Part shown: positions 27,487-37,991 of the stretch, in pieces
Layout: every line of letters begins with the position of its first letter
Numbering within the stretch: the stretch's first letter is position 1
DNA from: JAXGQD01 sp040766665
GTDB taxonomy: Bacteria > Bacillota > Clostridia > Saccharofermentanales > Fastidiosipilaceae
Direction: 5' to 3'
DNA: 64,000 bases
Assembly (NCBI GenBank): GCA_040766665.1
Contig: JAXGQD010000006.1
Coordinates: 124,001 to 188,000 of the forward strand
The notes under the pieces: model-generated
The model's input: only the letters and a program-made list of their open reading frames with translations
Database searches by the model: none
Told to the model about the DNA's origin: nothing
Translations under genes and position numbers: made by a program

Positions 27487-30400
27487 ATGAGTGAAACAGA
27501 CAAAAACATCGATATGAGTGTTGAACTTTTGCAGTTGGCGGCGAGCGACGAGACTTTTGCCGCGATTCTGAACAAGCCGGAACAACGCTTCAATCTCTTC
27601 GGTCCGCAAGACAGTCAAAAAGCCTACTTGGCAGCCGCCTTAGCAATGCATAGTGGCAAAGCGCTGGCGCTTGTTGCTGCGGATGAACTGCGTGCGCGCA
27701 GTTTGGAAGCCGGGCTCAAAGCGTTTGTCGCTCATCCCGAAACGGTCGCTGTACTGCGCCCCCGCGAATTGAATCTGAGCACGGCTGACGCTGCTTCCCA
27801 CGAAGCTGAACAGCTGCGTTTAGGTATTTTACAGGCTTGGCTTAGGGGTGAGCTACGGGTGCTGGTCGTTGTGGCACCGGCGCTACTGCAACGTATGCTA
27901 GCCCCCGGTAGTTTCATCGGCGGAATGCTAAAACTGCACAAAGGTGAGCGTTACGAGCCGGAAGCCTTGGAAAAAACTCTCGTTTCCCTGGGCTATGAAC
28001 GCGTCAAGCGCGCCGAGAACAGCGGTGAATTTGCCAGACGCGGTGATATTCTGGACGTTATTTCGCTGAATTACCTGAACATGCTACCGGCTGAGCGAGA
28101 TGGCGGTGCGGAGGCCGCGGCCGAAGAAGGGCAGGCTTTTTCCTATCGTCTCTCCTTTTTTGATGATGAAATTGACGATTTGCGCAGTTTTGATCCGCTC
28201 ACACAGCGCAGCGTGCAGGCGGTGGAGACGGCTTATTTTGCACCGGTACGAGAGTTACCGCCTTTTGCCTATGATAAGGAAAAACTGGCTGAGGCGATTG
28301 AGGAATATGCTATTACGGGCGTGCAGAAACTGCGTAAGCAGGCGGCTGCATCGGAGGCGGTACAGGCTTTACAGAGCAGTTTAGCCAAAGAAAGCGAGGA
28401 ACTGCGCAACGGTTTCGACTGCCCTAGCCTGGAGCGTTGGATGAGCCTGATCCTGGGCGATGAGGTCCACACCGTCTTGGACTACCTGGCCTATAAAGAA
28501 GCCCTCATTCTGGTCGATGAACCCTTGCAGCTGAAGCATCGTCTCGACGGAGCTCAGGCTGATTTCGAACAGCGCTTCAGTAATCTTTTGCTAAAAGGAC
28601 AAACCGTCACGCCTGCGCTGGAGATGCAGGTTCAGACCGTCGATGTGATGAAGAGCCTCGATGCGCGCCGTCAGTTGCTGGCGCTGGCCACAATGCGCAG
28701 CAGTGGAAATGGCGTCCCGCGTGCCCAGGATATCAGTATTAGCGGGCGCGATGCCGAGCATTTCCATGGCCAGGACGAGAAACTCTTGTCGTGGTTACGT
28801 ACACAAGCCGCGGCAGGTGAACGTATTCACCTCATCGCACACAGCCCCGAGCGCCTCAGTGCGCTGAAAGCCTTCGTCGCCAAGCACGGCTTGGCCGTGC
28901 GCATCATTGAGCGTGCCCTGAAAGAAGGCTTCGTCTACCCGGGAGCCCAGCTGATTGTCTGCGGCTCTCAGGATCTTTTCGGCATGCAGAGGAAAACGCG
29001 CAAACGCAAGGAAAACAAGGGCTTGCGCATCAATTTCTTCTCCGACCTGCAGCCCGGGGAAAAGGTGGTGCACGAAGGCTATGGTATCGGCTTGTATGAA
29101 GGCATTACCAACACCACGGATGCGGCGGGTACCCGACGCGATTACCTGACGGTGACCTATGCGAACAACGAGCGCCTTTACCTGCCCATGGAGCAGCTTG
29201 GCTTGCTGCAAAAGTACGTGGGCAGCGAGGGCAAAGAGGTGCGTCTCTCGCGTATCGGCGGCGCTGAATGGGGCCGCCAGAAAGAGAAGGCGCGCAGTTC
29301 GATAAAGAAACTGGCCACGGACTTGGTCAAGCTCTACAGCCTGCGCAAGGCCAAAAAAGGCCATGCTTTCCAGCCGGAAACGCTCTGGGACAGAGAGTTT
29401 GCCGATGCGTTCCCCTATGAGGAAACCGATGATCAACTGCGCTGCATCAGAGAAATCAGTGCGGATATGGAGAGCCCGCAGGTTATGGACCGGCTGCTTT
29501 GCGGGGATGTTGGTTTTGGCAAAACAGAAGTCGCTTTCCGAGCTGTGTTCAAATGTGTGCAGGACGGCATGCAAGCCGCCATTCTGGCGCCCACGACAGT
29601 CCTGGCGCAGCAGCATTATCAAAACTTTATGGAGCGCATCGGCTCTTTTCCGGTGAAGGTGGGGCTTTTATCGCGTTTTGCCACTGTTAAAGAACGTGCC
29701 AAAACCGTGCGCGGTCTCAAGAGCGGTGCGATAGACGTGGTCATCGGCACCCATCGCATCTTATCCAAGGATGTCGCTTTTAAAAACCTTGGACTTCTAG
29801 TGGTGGATGAGGAACAACGTTTCGGTGTGGACCATAAAGAAAAGTTAAAGGCGCTGACGCCCAGCGTTGATGTGCTCAGCATGTCGGCGACTCCGATTCC
29901 GCGCACCTTGCACATGTCGATGTCCGGTATCCGCGATATATCGGTGATTGATGAGGCGCCCGAGGACCGCCGCCCCGTGCAGACCTATGTCATGGAGTAT
30001 GACGAAGCTCTGATTCAGGACGCCATTCTGCGCGAGATTGCGCGCGAAGGCCAGGTTTTTTATCTGCACAACAATACGCATACGATTCTGGAGAAGGCGG
30101 TGCAACTGGAGCAGCTATTGCCGGGGGCACGCATTTTGGTGGCGCATGGGCAAATGTCCGAACGTGAGCTGGAAGACGTGATTATGGCCTTTATCCGAGG
30201 CGAGGCTGACATCCTGGTTTGTACGACCATCATCGAGTCCGGTATCGACATGCCCCGCGTCAATACGTTGATTGTTGAACACGCCGACCGCATGGGTCTG
30301 GCACAGCTTTATCAGTTGCGCGGGCGCGTGGGGCGCTCGAACGACAGGCCTATGCCTATATCACTTATCAGCGAGATAAGGTTTTAACAGAGGTGGCGGA

Positions 30401-31080
30401 AAAGCGCCTGGCGACCATCCGCGACTTTACCGAATTGGGAGCCGGATTCAAAATCGCCCTGCGCGATTTAGAGGTGCGCGGTGCGGGCAATCTGCTCGGT
30501 GCGGAACAGCACGGGCAACTCAATGCCATCGGCTACGATCTCTATACGCGCATGTTGGATGAGGAAATTCAATTGGCAAAATCCTCCCCCGAAGGCGCCG
30601 CTGACGAAGCCGGCCTGAAACCTTCCTCACGTGTCGACTGTGTTTTGGAGCTCAGCCTCGATTCCTATATCAGCTCTGACTACATCGAAGACGAGGGCGA
30701 GCGCATGGACATTTACCGGCGCATCGCTCAGATCAGCGATTTGGAGATTTATCGCGATGTAGTAGACGAGCTGCTGGACCGCTACGGCGACCCGCCAGCG
30801 ACAGTCACGACTTTGATGGATGTGGCCTATGTGCGGGCGAGAGCCGGGGCACTGGGCTTCTCCAAAATTTCCATCGTCAAAGACAGCGCGGTCTTTAGCT
30901 ACAGTACGGAGATTCGCCCGATATGGAGCAGCTCTCGCGGCTCATGAATCTGTCGGATTACAAAGGGCGCTTGCTTTTCAACGCCGGAACCAAGCCTTTT
31001 GTCGTGCTGCGCGGATCGGAGGGGATCAGGCGACATATCCGGCCAAGCTGAGGAAGCTTTTCCAAAAGCTGGAGGAATAG
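27487..31080 (+). CDS. mfd: Transcription-repair coupling factor Mfd (frame interrupted)
   Basis: About 1198 residues if frames are joined, the expected size. It contains the UvrB-homology N-terminus, the RNA-polymerase interaction domain (GEKVVHEGYGIGLYEG), helicase motifs GDVGFGKTEVAFRA, VVDEEQRFG, SATPIPRTL and TIIESGIDMPR plus RGRVGRSN, and a TRCF C-terminal domain (GAGNLLGAEQHGQ). The frame breaks near 30340 (AACGA probably AACCGA), near 30920 (CGCCCGAT) and near 31021 (GGGG run). All three look like single missing bases. It displaces stalled RNA polymerase and recruits UvrA. Confidence 0.88.
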
Positions 31081-31110
31081 GGGTGGCGGCGGGTGACAGG
31101 GCTTAAATTT

Positions 31111-31256
31111 GTCGCGGTACTTGGGCGGCCGCGACACCGCTCAAATTCGTCGCGGTACTTGGACGGCTGCGACACCGCTTAAATTAGTCGCAGTACTTGG
31201 ACGGCTGCGACACCGCTAATAATTAGTCGCAGTACTTGGACGGCTGCGACACCGCT
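31111..31256 (+). repeat. Tandem array of four GTCGC...GCGAC boxes
   Basis: Four units start at 31111, 31149, 31187 and 31226, a period of 38-39 bp. Each reads GTCGC(G/A)GTACTTGG, a GCGGC/ACGGC centre, then GCGACACCGCT and an AT-rich joint of about 7 bases (AAATT or AATAATTA). The GTCGC and GCGAC arms make each unit a small hairpin. Confidence 0.85.
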
Positions 31257-31263
31257 AATAATT

Positions 31264-31473
31264 CGGCAAAAATTGCGTTAATCCAAGCGTGAAGGCTTGT
31301 TTTTAAGCGGAAGTAAAGTGATTTGAGGATTTTAGGGACATTATTTTCGATAATCCAAGCGGGATGCCCGGGCAAGTTGGATTAACGGAAAAAATGCCGA
31401 GATTGTTGCTAAAAAAGACGATTTCAAAGGTCTGTGGGAGCTGAATCTTGGATTAACGAAAAAATCTACGGTA
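31264..31473 (+). repeat. Nested-palindrome element, copy 2
   Basis: TTAATCCAAG at 31278 and TAATCCAAG at 31351 face TTGGATTA at 31377 and CTTGGATTAACG at 31448, the same four-part layout as 12755-12960. TTGCTAAAAAAGA is also shared between the copies, at different places. No open frame of interest. Confidence 0.65.
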
Positions 31474-31483
31474 AATTGACCGA

Positions 31484-31513
31484 TTCGCAGTACTTGGGAG
31501 GCTGCGACCCGCC
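31484..31513 (+). repeat. Solitary degenerate GTCGC box
   Basis: TTCGCAGTACTTGGGAGGCTGCGACCCGC is a fifth, slightly diverged copy of the box arrayed at 31111-31256. It lies on the other side of the nested-palindrome element. Confidence 0.7.
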
Positions 31514-31573
31514 AACCCAAACCCAAACCCAAACCCAAACCCCAAACCCAAACCCAAACAACCCAAACCCCAA
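31514..31573 (+). repeat. CCCAAA telomere-like microsatellite
   Basis: About nine imperfect hexamer repeats of CCCAAA (AACCCAAACCCAAACCC and so on) fill the last 80 bases before the trmO start. The minus strand is GGGTTT-repeated and has the pattern of a G-quadruplex. The ribosome binding site AGGAGG follows directly. Confidence 0.85.
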
Positions 31574-31592
31574 CACCGGCACAGGAGGAAAA

Positions 31593-32264
31593 ATGAAGAT
31601 CATCGCACGCCTGCATAGCGACTTTCCCGAAAAATTCGGCATCCCCCGGCAAAGCGGTTTGGTCAAGAGCCTGCAAGGCCGCATCGTTTTTGAACCGGAG
31701 TACCGGGATCTCAACGCTTTACGCGGTCTGGAAGACTATTCGCATATTTGGGTGATTTGGGAATTCTCGGAAGCTAAACGTGAGCGCTGGTCCGCGACCG
31801 TGCGGCCGCCGCGCCTGGGTGGGAATACGCATATGGGGGTTTTTGCCACGCGTTCGCCCTTCCGCCCGAATCCTCTCGGCTTATCCTGTCTGGAGTTGGA
31901 GCGCATCGAAACGGATACCTCAGAAGGTCCGATTTTACACGTGCGCGGAGCAGACCTGATGGACGGTACGCCCATTTTTGATATCAAACCTTATTTGCCT
32001 TACGCGGACAGCCATCCTGAGGCGCGCGGCCCCGCTTTCATAGAATCCAATGAGCGAGAAATAGAAGTCCATATTCCTGAACTTCTTATGGCAAAAGTCG
32101 CGCCCGAAAAACACGCGGCACTGCTGGGCGTCCTGCAAGCGGATCCACGGCCAGCATATCGTGATGACGCGGAGCGGGTGTATGGGCTGCATTTTGCCGG
32201 GATGAACATTCGCTTTCAGGTTATCGACAGAATTCTGCAGGTCGTGGAAATCAATAAAACCTAA
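31593..32264 (+). CDS. trmO: TrmO-like tRNA m6t6A37 methyltransferase
   Basis: The 223-residue protein belongs to the TsaA/TrmO (UPF0066) family, with the conserved GLEDYSHIWVIWEFSE, the RPPRLGG and VFATRSPFRPNPLGLS segments and DLMDGTPIFDIKPYLPYAD. It methylates t6A37 in certain tRNAs using S-adenosylmethionine. ATG at 31593 follows AGGAGG; the frame is open upstream through the CCCAAA repeat but that part is not coding. It converges with and overlaps the next gene by 4 bases. Confidence 0.85.
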   Translation: MKIIARLHSDFPEKFGIPRQSGLVKSLQGRIVFEPEYRDLNALRGLEDYSHIWVIWEFSEAKRERWSATVRPPRLGGNTHMGVFATRSPFRPNPLGLSCLELERIETDTSEGPILHVRGADLMDGTPIFDIKPYLPYADSHPEARGPAFIESNEREIEVHIPELLMAKVAPEKHAALLGVLQADPRPAYRDDAERVYGLHFAGMNIRFQVIDRILQVVEINKT

Positions 32265-33442
32265 TTCTGACCCAAAGACAGCTCTTTATTGAGGCTACTG
32301 AAGGCTTTGGTGTCGCCCAATAAAACAAAACCACTGAGGCTTTCGCCGGTGTAGATTTTTTTTGCGTATTGGAAGAGCTCCAGGTTTTCTTCAATATAAG
32401 CGTGGACTTTGGCTAAAGTCTCGCTGTCCAGATTCTTTTCCTCAATCAAACCGGCTGAGGCGATACGCGTGCCCATGGTGTTGACCATGTAAGGCGGAAT
32501 CGGCATTTCGTAAGCCTTGGAACCGCCCACAGCGTTCTCACCGGCGATGGCGCCCTGCTGTTTACCGATCATCCAAAGTCCGTACCAACGATTGTCATAA
32601 ATCGCACAGTCACCGGCGGCGTAGATGTCGGGCACGTTGGTGCGCATCTCCTCGTCCACAACAATGAAACGATCGACCGTCACACCGCTGTCTTCCAGCA
32701 TTTCCAGACGCGGACGGACACCCGTGGAAATCATGACCAGGTCGGCAGCGTAGTCGTGACCGTCCTCAAGACGGACGCCTTCTACTTTGCCTGCTTCATC
32801 CGCATAGATTTCAGCGATGTACGCGTTGGTCTCAACTTCTGAGCCTTCCTTGCGCACCTGGTCCGTGAAGATTTCCGCTGAACGTTCGTCGAGCTGGCGC
32901 ATCATCAGGCGCGGCAGGCGCTCCAGGACTGCGGTGTGGACGCCTCTTTTGCCAATGGCAAAAGCCGCCTCCAAGCCCAAAAGCCCTCCTCCGACCACAA
33001 CAGCCGACTTCACCCCGTCGAGCTTTGCAGAGATACGCAGGGCATCTTCCATGGTCCAAAGGGTTTCAACGCCGTCAAACTCCGCACCTTTCGTTGGCGG
33101 GATGAAGGAATAGCTACCCGTAGCAATGATCAGTTTGTCATAAGCGAGGCTACTGCCGTCTTCCAGCAGGACATCCTTGGTGGAAGGCCTTACACGACGG
33201 ACTTTTTGGCCCAAGCGCAAATCAATACCCAAATCCGTATACCATGACTCGGGATGCAAATAGAGCTTGGAAGCATTGTGTGGATCTTCCAGAACCTCGC
33301 AGAGGCGTTGGCGGTAGTAGGGAGGGTAGGCGTCCTCGGAAAGGATAGTGATTTGACAGTCTTTATCTTTAGCGCGCGCGGCCTCTGCAGCCGACAGACC
33401 CGCAATCGATGAGCCGATGATCAGTATACGTAATTCGGACAT
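32261..33442 (-). CDS. NAD(P)H-dependent FAD oxidoreductase (rubredoxin/nitrite-reductase type)
   Basis: The 393-residue protein has the FAD motif IIGSSIAGLSAA, ATGSYSFIPP, the NAD(P) motif VVGGGLLGLEAA, STGVRP and the second FAD motif DIYAAGDCA. It lacks the redox CxxC of thioredoxin reductases. This pattern fits NADH:rubredoxin reductases and related enzymes of oxygen defence in anaerobes. No rubredoxin gene is adjacent, so the partner is unknown. Confidence 0.75.
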   Translation of the reverse strand: MSELRILIIGSSIAGLSAAEAARAKDKDCQITILSEDAYPPYYRQRLCEVLEDPHNASKLYLHPESWYTDLGIDLRLGQKVRRVRPSTKDVLLEDGSSLAYDKLIIATGSYSFIPPTKGAEFDGVETLWTMEDALRISAKLDGVKSAVVVGGGLLGLEAAFAIGKRGVHTAVLERLPRLMMRQLDERSAEIFTDQVRKEGSEVETNAYIAEIYADEAGKVEGVRLEDGHDYAADLVMISTGVRPRLEMLEDSGVTVDRFIVVDEEMRTNVPDIYAAGDCAIYDNRWYGLWMIGKQQGAIAGENAVGGSKAYEMPIPPYMVNTMGTRIASAGLIEEKNLDSETLAKVHAYIEENLELFQYAKKIYTGESLSGFVLLGDTKAFSSLNKELSLGQN

Positions 33443-33664
33443 GGTACTCTCCCGTTCTGTTTCTGGTTTTATGATATTTTTTTACGCTTTAGTTAGCATC
33501 AGGATATTCTTCACGAGAAAAAACGTCAATCGCCTTGCTTATTTCTCTCTTTTTCGCCCGCTTTCAGCCTTGAAAAAAGCAGTGCAGTAGGATAGATTTA
33601 TTTATGTTTATGTGAAAAAGAGTTAAACGGTTTGAATGCTTGACTCATACGAAAAGGGGTAGTT

Positions 33665-35260
33665 ATGGCAAAGTACATTTTTGTAACAGGCGGCGTTGTT
33701 TCTTCGTTGGGGAAGGGAATTACAGCGGCATCCTTGGGTAAATTGTTAAAAGCAAGAGGCTTCAAGGTCGTCTTACAAAAGTTTGATCCTTATCTCAACG
33801 TTGACCCCGGCACGATGAACCCATACCAGCACGGCGAAGTCTTCGTCACCGAAGACGGGGCGGAAACCGACCTTGACCTGGGTCATTATGAGCGCTTTTT
33901 AGACCAACCTTTAAGCCGTAAATCCAGTGTCTCCTCCGGACAGATTTACCAGTCCGTCATCGATAAAGAACGCCGCGGCGACTACAACGGTAATACGGTT
34001 CAGGTCATTCCGCATATCACCAATGAGATTAAGAGCCGCTGTCTGGCTGCCGGCGAAAATGCCGATATCGTGATTTCAGAAATCGGTGGTACGGTCGGTG
34101 ACATCGAGGGCCAGCCCTTCCTGGAAGCGATTCGCCAATTGCATTTCCAACTGGCACAGGAGGACTGCCTCTATATTCATGTGACGCTTTTGCCCTATAT
34201 CGCAGCCACCGGGGAATTAAAAACCAAACCTACGCAACACTCAGTCAAAGAATTGCAAAAGTCGGGTATTCAACCGGACTTTCTGATCTGTCGCAGTGAC
34301 CTGCATGTGCCCATGGGCATGCGCGAAAAAATCGCACTCTTTTGTAATGTGGCTATCGACCACGTCATCGAAAATACCAACTGCGATTCCCTCTACCAGG
34401 TTCCGCTGATGCTGGAAGAAGCCAAGTTGGCTGATTTGGTTTGTAAGGACTTACGCCTGGAACCGAAGACCCCGATTTATCGAGCTGGAATGAAATGGTG
34501 CGGCGCCATCTGCACCCCGAAACCACGGTGAAAATCGCTTTGGTCGGTAAATATGTCCTGCTACGACTCTTTCCTGAGTGTTGTGGAATCGCTGACCCAT
34601 GGCGGCATCGCAAACAATGCTGCAATCGACGTGAAGTGGGTCTCATCAGATACACTTACCGCTGAAAATATCGAACAGGAACTGGGCGATGTCCACGGCA
34701 TCTTGGTACCGGGCGGTTTCGGTACCCGTGGCATCGAAGGAAAAATCCTTGCTGTACAGTACGCCCGTGAGAACAACATTCCCTTCTTCGGGATCTGCCT
34801 TGGTTTGCAAATGGCTGTGATTGAGTTTGCCCGCCATCAGGCCGGACTGCCCGATGCCAATTCGACTGAAGTGGATTCGGAAACCCCATTCCCGGTTGTG
34901 GACAGAATGCCCGACCAGACCTCCGTGCTGCTAGGTGGCACTATGCGTTTGGGCGGTTATGCCTGTGAAGTGCAGCCGGATACCAGGCTCTACAAGGCCT
35001 ATGGGAAATCCGATATCCGCGAGCGCCACCGTCACCGCTATGAACTAAACAATGATTACCTGCCTAAGCTACAGGAGGCGGGTTTGCGCGTTTCCGGTGT
35101 GAACCCCGAATCCGGACTGGTGGAAGCCGTTGAGCTGAACAATCATCCCTGGTTTGTCGGCGTGCAGTTCCATCCGGAATTCCTTTCCCGTCCTAACAAC
35201 CCTCATCCCTTGTTCAGAGACTTTGTAAAAGCGGCCATCGATCACGCGAGCCAAGCCTGA
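33665..35260 (+). CDS. pyrG: CTP synthase (frame interrupted)
   Basis: About 531 residues when joined, the normal size. The synthetase domain begins KYIFVTGGVVSSLGKGI and has KFDPYLNVDPGTMNP and EIGGTVGDIE. The glutaminase domain has GICLGLQMA (catalytic Cys) and VQFHPEFLSRP. The frame breaks near 34473 (a C run before GATTTATCG) and returns near 34555 (KYV segment); the stretch between reads DLSSWNEMVRRHLHPETTVKIALVGKY-like in another frame (spoken of here by position 34474-34554). The enzyme makes CTP from UTP, glutamine and ATP. AAGGGG precedes the ATG. Confidence 0.88.
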
Positions 35261-35303
35261 GCCTTTTAATTACTTTATAATAGTGAATGTAATGGCGTGA
35301 AAT

Positions 35304-37991
35304 CTAAACCTTCCCGCTGAATGCCGCTTCTTCCTGCAAATCCTGCCGTGATTTCCCAAACCTTTTGCGTAAGAGGGCGCGGACTTTCTCTGTCCTGAAG
35401 AGGGCGTAGAGCAGTTCGGTGAGAACGATGGTGCCGGCGAGTAAGAGGCCTACATAAAGCAGTTTACCGCTAGGAAAAGCCAACATGAACAGCTTGGGGA
35501 AGACGGCGATGGCAATAAAGGGCACCGTCACACAAATCACATAAAGCAGGCGTTTGATCCAATCGAAGGGCAGACTGGCGTAATAGAGCGCGCGCAGACT
35601 GATATAGATCAGAATGAGCATCGATAGTGTCGACAGCTCGGGGGGGGTCATGCCCATCAGACGATTGAGTAAGGTCGTTCCGAGCAGCATCAAAGCGGCG
35701 CTGATTCCGGGGGGCAGGGCGAGCGGGAAGACGTTGGCCAAGAAAGTACCGCTGACCCTCTCCTTATTGGGTTTTAAGGCCAGGAAAAATCCGGGAATGC
35801 CCACGGTGACAGAACCGATCAGTGAGCCTTGGATGGGAAGAATCGGAAAACTGATGGGCAAAAAGAGCATAAAAAGGGCAAAAGTCGAGGCATAAATGGT
35901 CTTGATCAAGAAGAGCGGTGCAATGCGCTGTATGTTGTTAATGACACGTCTACCTTCGTAAACGGCATCGACCATTACACTCATTTTATTGTCCAGCAAA
36001 ACGATATCTGCCGCCGCACGTGCAGCTTCTGAACCCGATGCCATGGCTACACCACAGTCCGCATCTTTCAAGGCTAAAACATCGTTCACCCCATCACCGG
36101 TCATGGCCACCGTGTGTCCGTTGGCGCGTAAAGCTTTAAGCAGGGCTCTTTTCTGGAAAGGAGAGACACGGCCAAAGAGCTGATATTCTTCCGCGACCTT
36201 TGATAAATCCGCATCCTCAGCAAGTGTACTCATATCGATAAGGCGCTCGAAACCTGCAATACCGGCACGTTTGGCAATGCCTTCTACGGTGTACGGGTGA
36301 TCGCCCGAAATGATTTTTATGTCCACGTTCTGCTTACGGAAGTAGTCAAAAGTCTGTGCGACGTCCTTGCGAATTTCATCTGCCACGATAAGCAGAGCGA
36401 CCGGCTGCAGATCACTTAAGGGTTCAGCTTTGTCTAAATCTGCCTCCGTAAGGGCGGTCGGACTCTGTGCCAAGAGCAGCACGCGGTAACCCAGTTTGGC
36501 AAAAGTATCCGCCTCTTCCTTCACTTTAAGCAAGGCGGGACCGTTTAACAATTTCTCTGTTGCCCCGATGTACCAGGTCCCTTGCCTCGCAAAGCTGATA
36601 GCGGACCATTTGCGCTGTGAAGAAAAGGCCATGTACAAGGCTTTTTCCCAAGTTTGCGGTGCCGTTTGCGTTTGAACTGCAGCATTCAGGAAATACTGAT
36701 TCAATGCTTTTTGCGTGGCATTGCCACCCGGCGAGTTTTGACAATAAGCCTGTAAGGCCTCTAATAGTTCAGGAGAGAGTGTAGCGGTTTGCGTGTATTG
36801 TGAAAACTTACGACTAAGCAACTGCGACTCCGGACTGGGCTCTGTTATGGTCAATTGCTGCTGTTTCAGGTCTAAGACGGCAAAGAGCAGCATCTCACCG
36901 CTGGTGATGGTCCCGGTCTTGTCCAGACAGAGCACATCAACTCGCGCCAAGGTTTCGATGCTGGGCATGGTCTGTACCAGTGCGCGCTTTTGCCCAAGAA
37001 TGACGATAGAAGCGGCCATCGCAATCGAAGTCAGCAGAATCAATCCTTCCGGTAGCATGGAAATGAGCAAACCAACGGTCGTGACCTGCTCTCGGACCAA
37101 GTCCGCCGGTCCGGCAAAGAAGAACAATTTAACAAAGAGCAGCAGACCCAGAGGAAAGAGGATGTACGAAACATACTTCAGGAGCTTGTTCAAGCCGCGC
37201 ATCAGGGCAGACTGCTGGTTTTTTTCCGCCTGTGCTTCGAGCGTAATACGAGCGGCAAAAGTATGGCGCGACACTTTATCGACCACCAATTGCGCCGCAC
37301 CGGCCATGGCCACTGAACCGGAAAGCACCGCGTCACCGGGCCGTTTCCGAATCGGATCCGATTCACCGGTCAGCAGTGATTCATCCACCTCCAAACCTTC
37401 CGAAGCAATCACTCGTCCGTCAATGACGATCTGCTGTCCCGCATTGATGAGTAAAAGATCCCCCGGCACAATTTCTTCCACCGGTATCGTTATCACTTCT
37501 GCACTGCGTTGTACCTGGGCGTGGGGCTCGGTCAGAATGGAGAGTTTATCAATGGTCTGTTTCGCCTTTATTTCCTGAATGAAAGAGACCGCCGTATTGA
37601 AGAAAACGACGCCCATGAAAAGCATGTTTCTAAAATAAACGGGATTGCGGATGCTGATGACCAGGACAATGACGCCCAGAACCGCGTTAATAAAGTTGAA
37701 GTAAGTAAAGACATTGTCAAAAAGAATCTGTGCCGTGCTACGTGTCGGTTTTTTTAACGCGAGGTTACCCTGACCAGCCTTGTTTAACGCATCCGCTTCA
37801 GCCTTGCTTAGCCCTGTGTAGCCTTGCAACGCCTCATCCGAGATAGGTGTCGGCACCGTCTGGGTGATTTCCTGAATCGTCCGCGCTTCAAGCTGTTTCA
37901 GCTTTTTATTGCGAATACGCAAGGGCCTTCTGATACGGGCAGAGCGCAAAAGCCGCTGCCTGGCCCTTCTGCGGAGCTGGATTTTTTTCAT
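35304..37991 (-). CDS. CtpE-like cation-transporting P-type ATPase
   Basis: The 895-residue pump has the actuator motif LLTGESDP, the phosphorylation site DKTGTIT, the hinge MTGDGVNDVLALKDAD and the membrane motif MLPEGLILLTSIAMA. The PEGL membrane motif and the spacing resemble mycobacterial CtpE, associated with calcium uptake. The first about 38 residues are strongly Arg/Lys-rich and unlike the family. The gene overlaps the dCMP deaminase gene by 4 bases. The ion is not certain. Confidence 0.8.
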   Translation of the reverse strand: MKKIQLRRRARQRLLRSARIRRPLRIRNKKLKQLEARTIQEITQTVPTPISDEALQGYTGLSKAEADALNKAGQGNLALKKPTRSTAQILFDNVFTYFNFINAVLGVIVLVISIRNPVYFRNMLFMGVVFFNTAVSFIQEIKAKQTIDKLSILTEPHAQVQRSAEVITIPVEEIVPGDLLLINAGQQIVIDGRVIASEGLEVDESLLTGESDPIRKRPGDAVLSGSVAMAGAAQLVVDKVSRHTFAARITLEAQAEKNQQSALMRGLNKLLKYVSYILFPLGLLLFVKLFFFAGPADLVREQVTTVGLLISMLPEGLILLTSIAMAASIVILGQKRALVQTMPSIETLARVDVLCLDKTGTITSGEMLLFAVLDLKQQQLTITEPSPESQLLSRKFSQYTQTATLSPELLEALQAYCQNSPGGNATQKALNQYFLNAAVQTQTAPQTWEKALYMAFSSQRKWSAISFARQGTWYIGATEKLLNGPALLKVKEEADTFAKLGYRVLLLAQSPTALTEADLDKAEPLSDLQPVALLIVADEIRKDVAQTFDYFRKQNVDIKIISGDHPYTVEGIAKRAGIAGFERLIDMSTLAEDADLSKVAEEYQLFGRVSPFQKRALLKALRANGHTVAMTGDGVNDVLALKDADCGVAMASGSEAARAAADIVLLDNKMSVMVDAVYEGRRVINNIQRIAPLFLIKTIYASTFALFMLFLPISFPILPIQGSLIGSVTVGIPGFFLALKPNKERVSGTFLANVFPLALPPGISAALMLLGTTLLNRLMGMTPPELSTLSMLILIYISLRALYYASLPFDWIKRLLYVICVTVPFIAIAVFPKLFMLAFPSGKLLYVGLLLAGTIVLTELLYALFRTEKVRALLRKRFGKSRQDLQEEAAFSGKV

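Noticed and set aside
31111..31256. Possible CRISPR array
   Set aside because: Units are spaced 38-39 bp with only about 7 AT-rich bases between them, so there are no spacers, and no cas genes are present. It is a tandem palindrome array.
31434..31592. N-terminal extension of trmO through the CCCAAA repeat
   Set aside because: The frame happens to be open, but it would encode PTQTQT-type repeats; the ATG at 31593 has an ideal AGGAGG and matches the family start.
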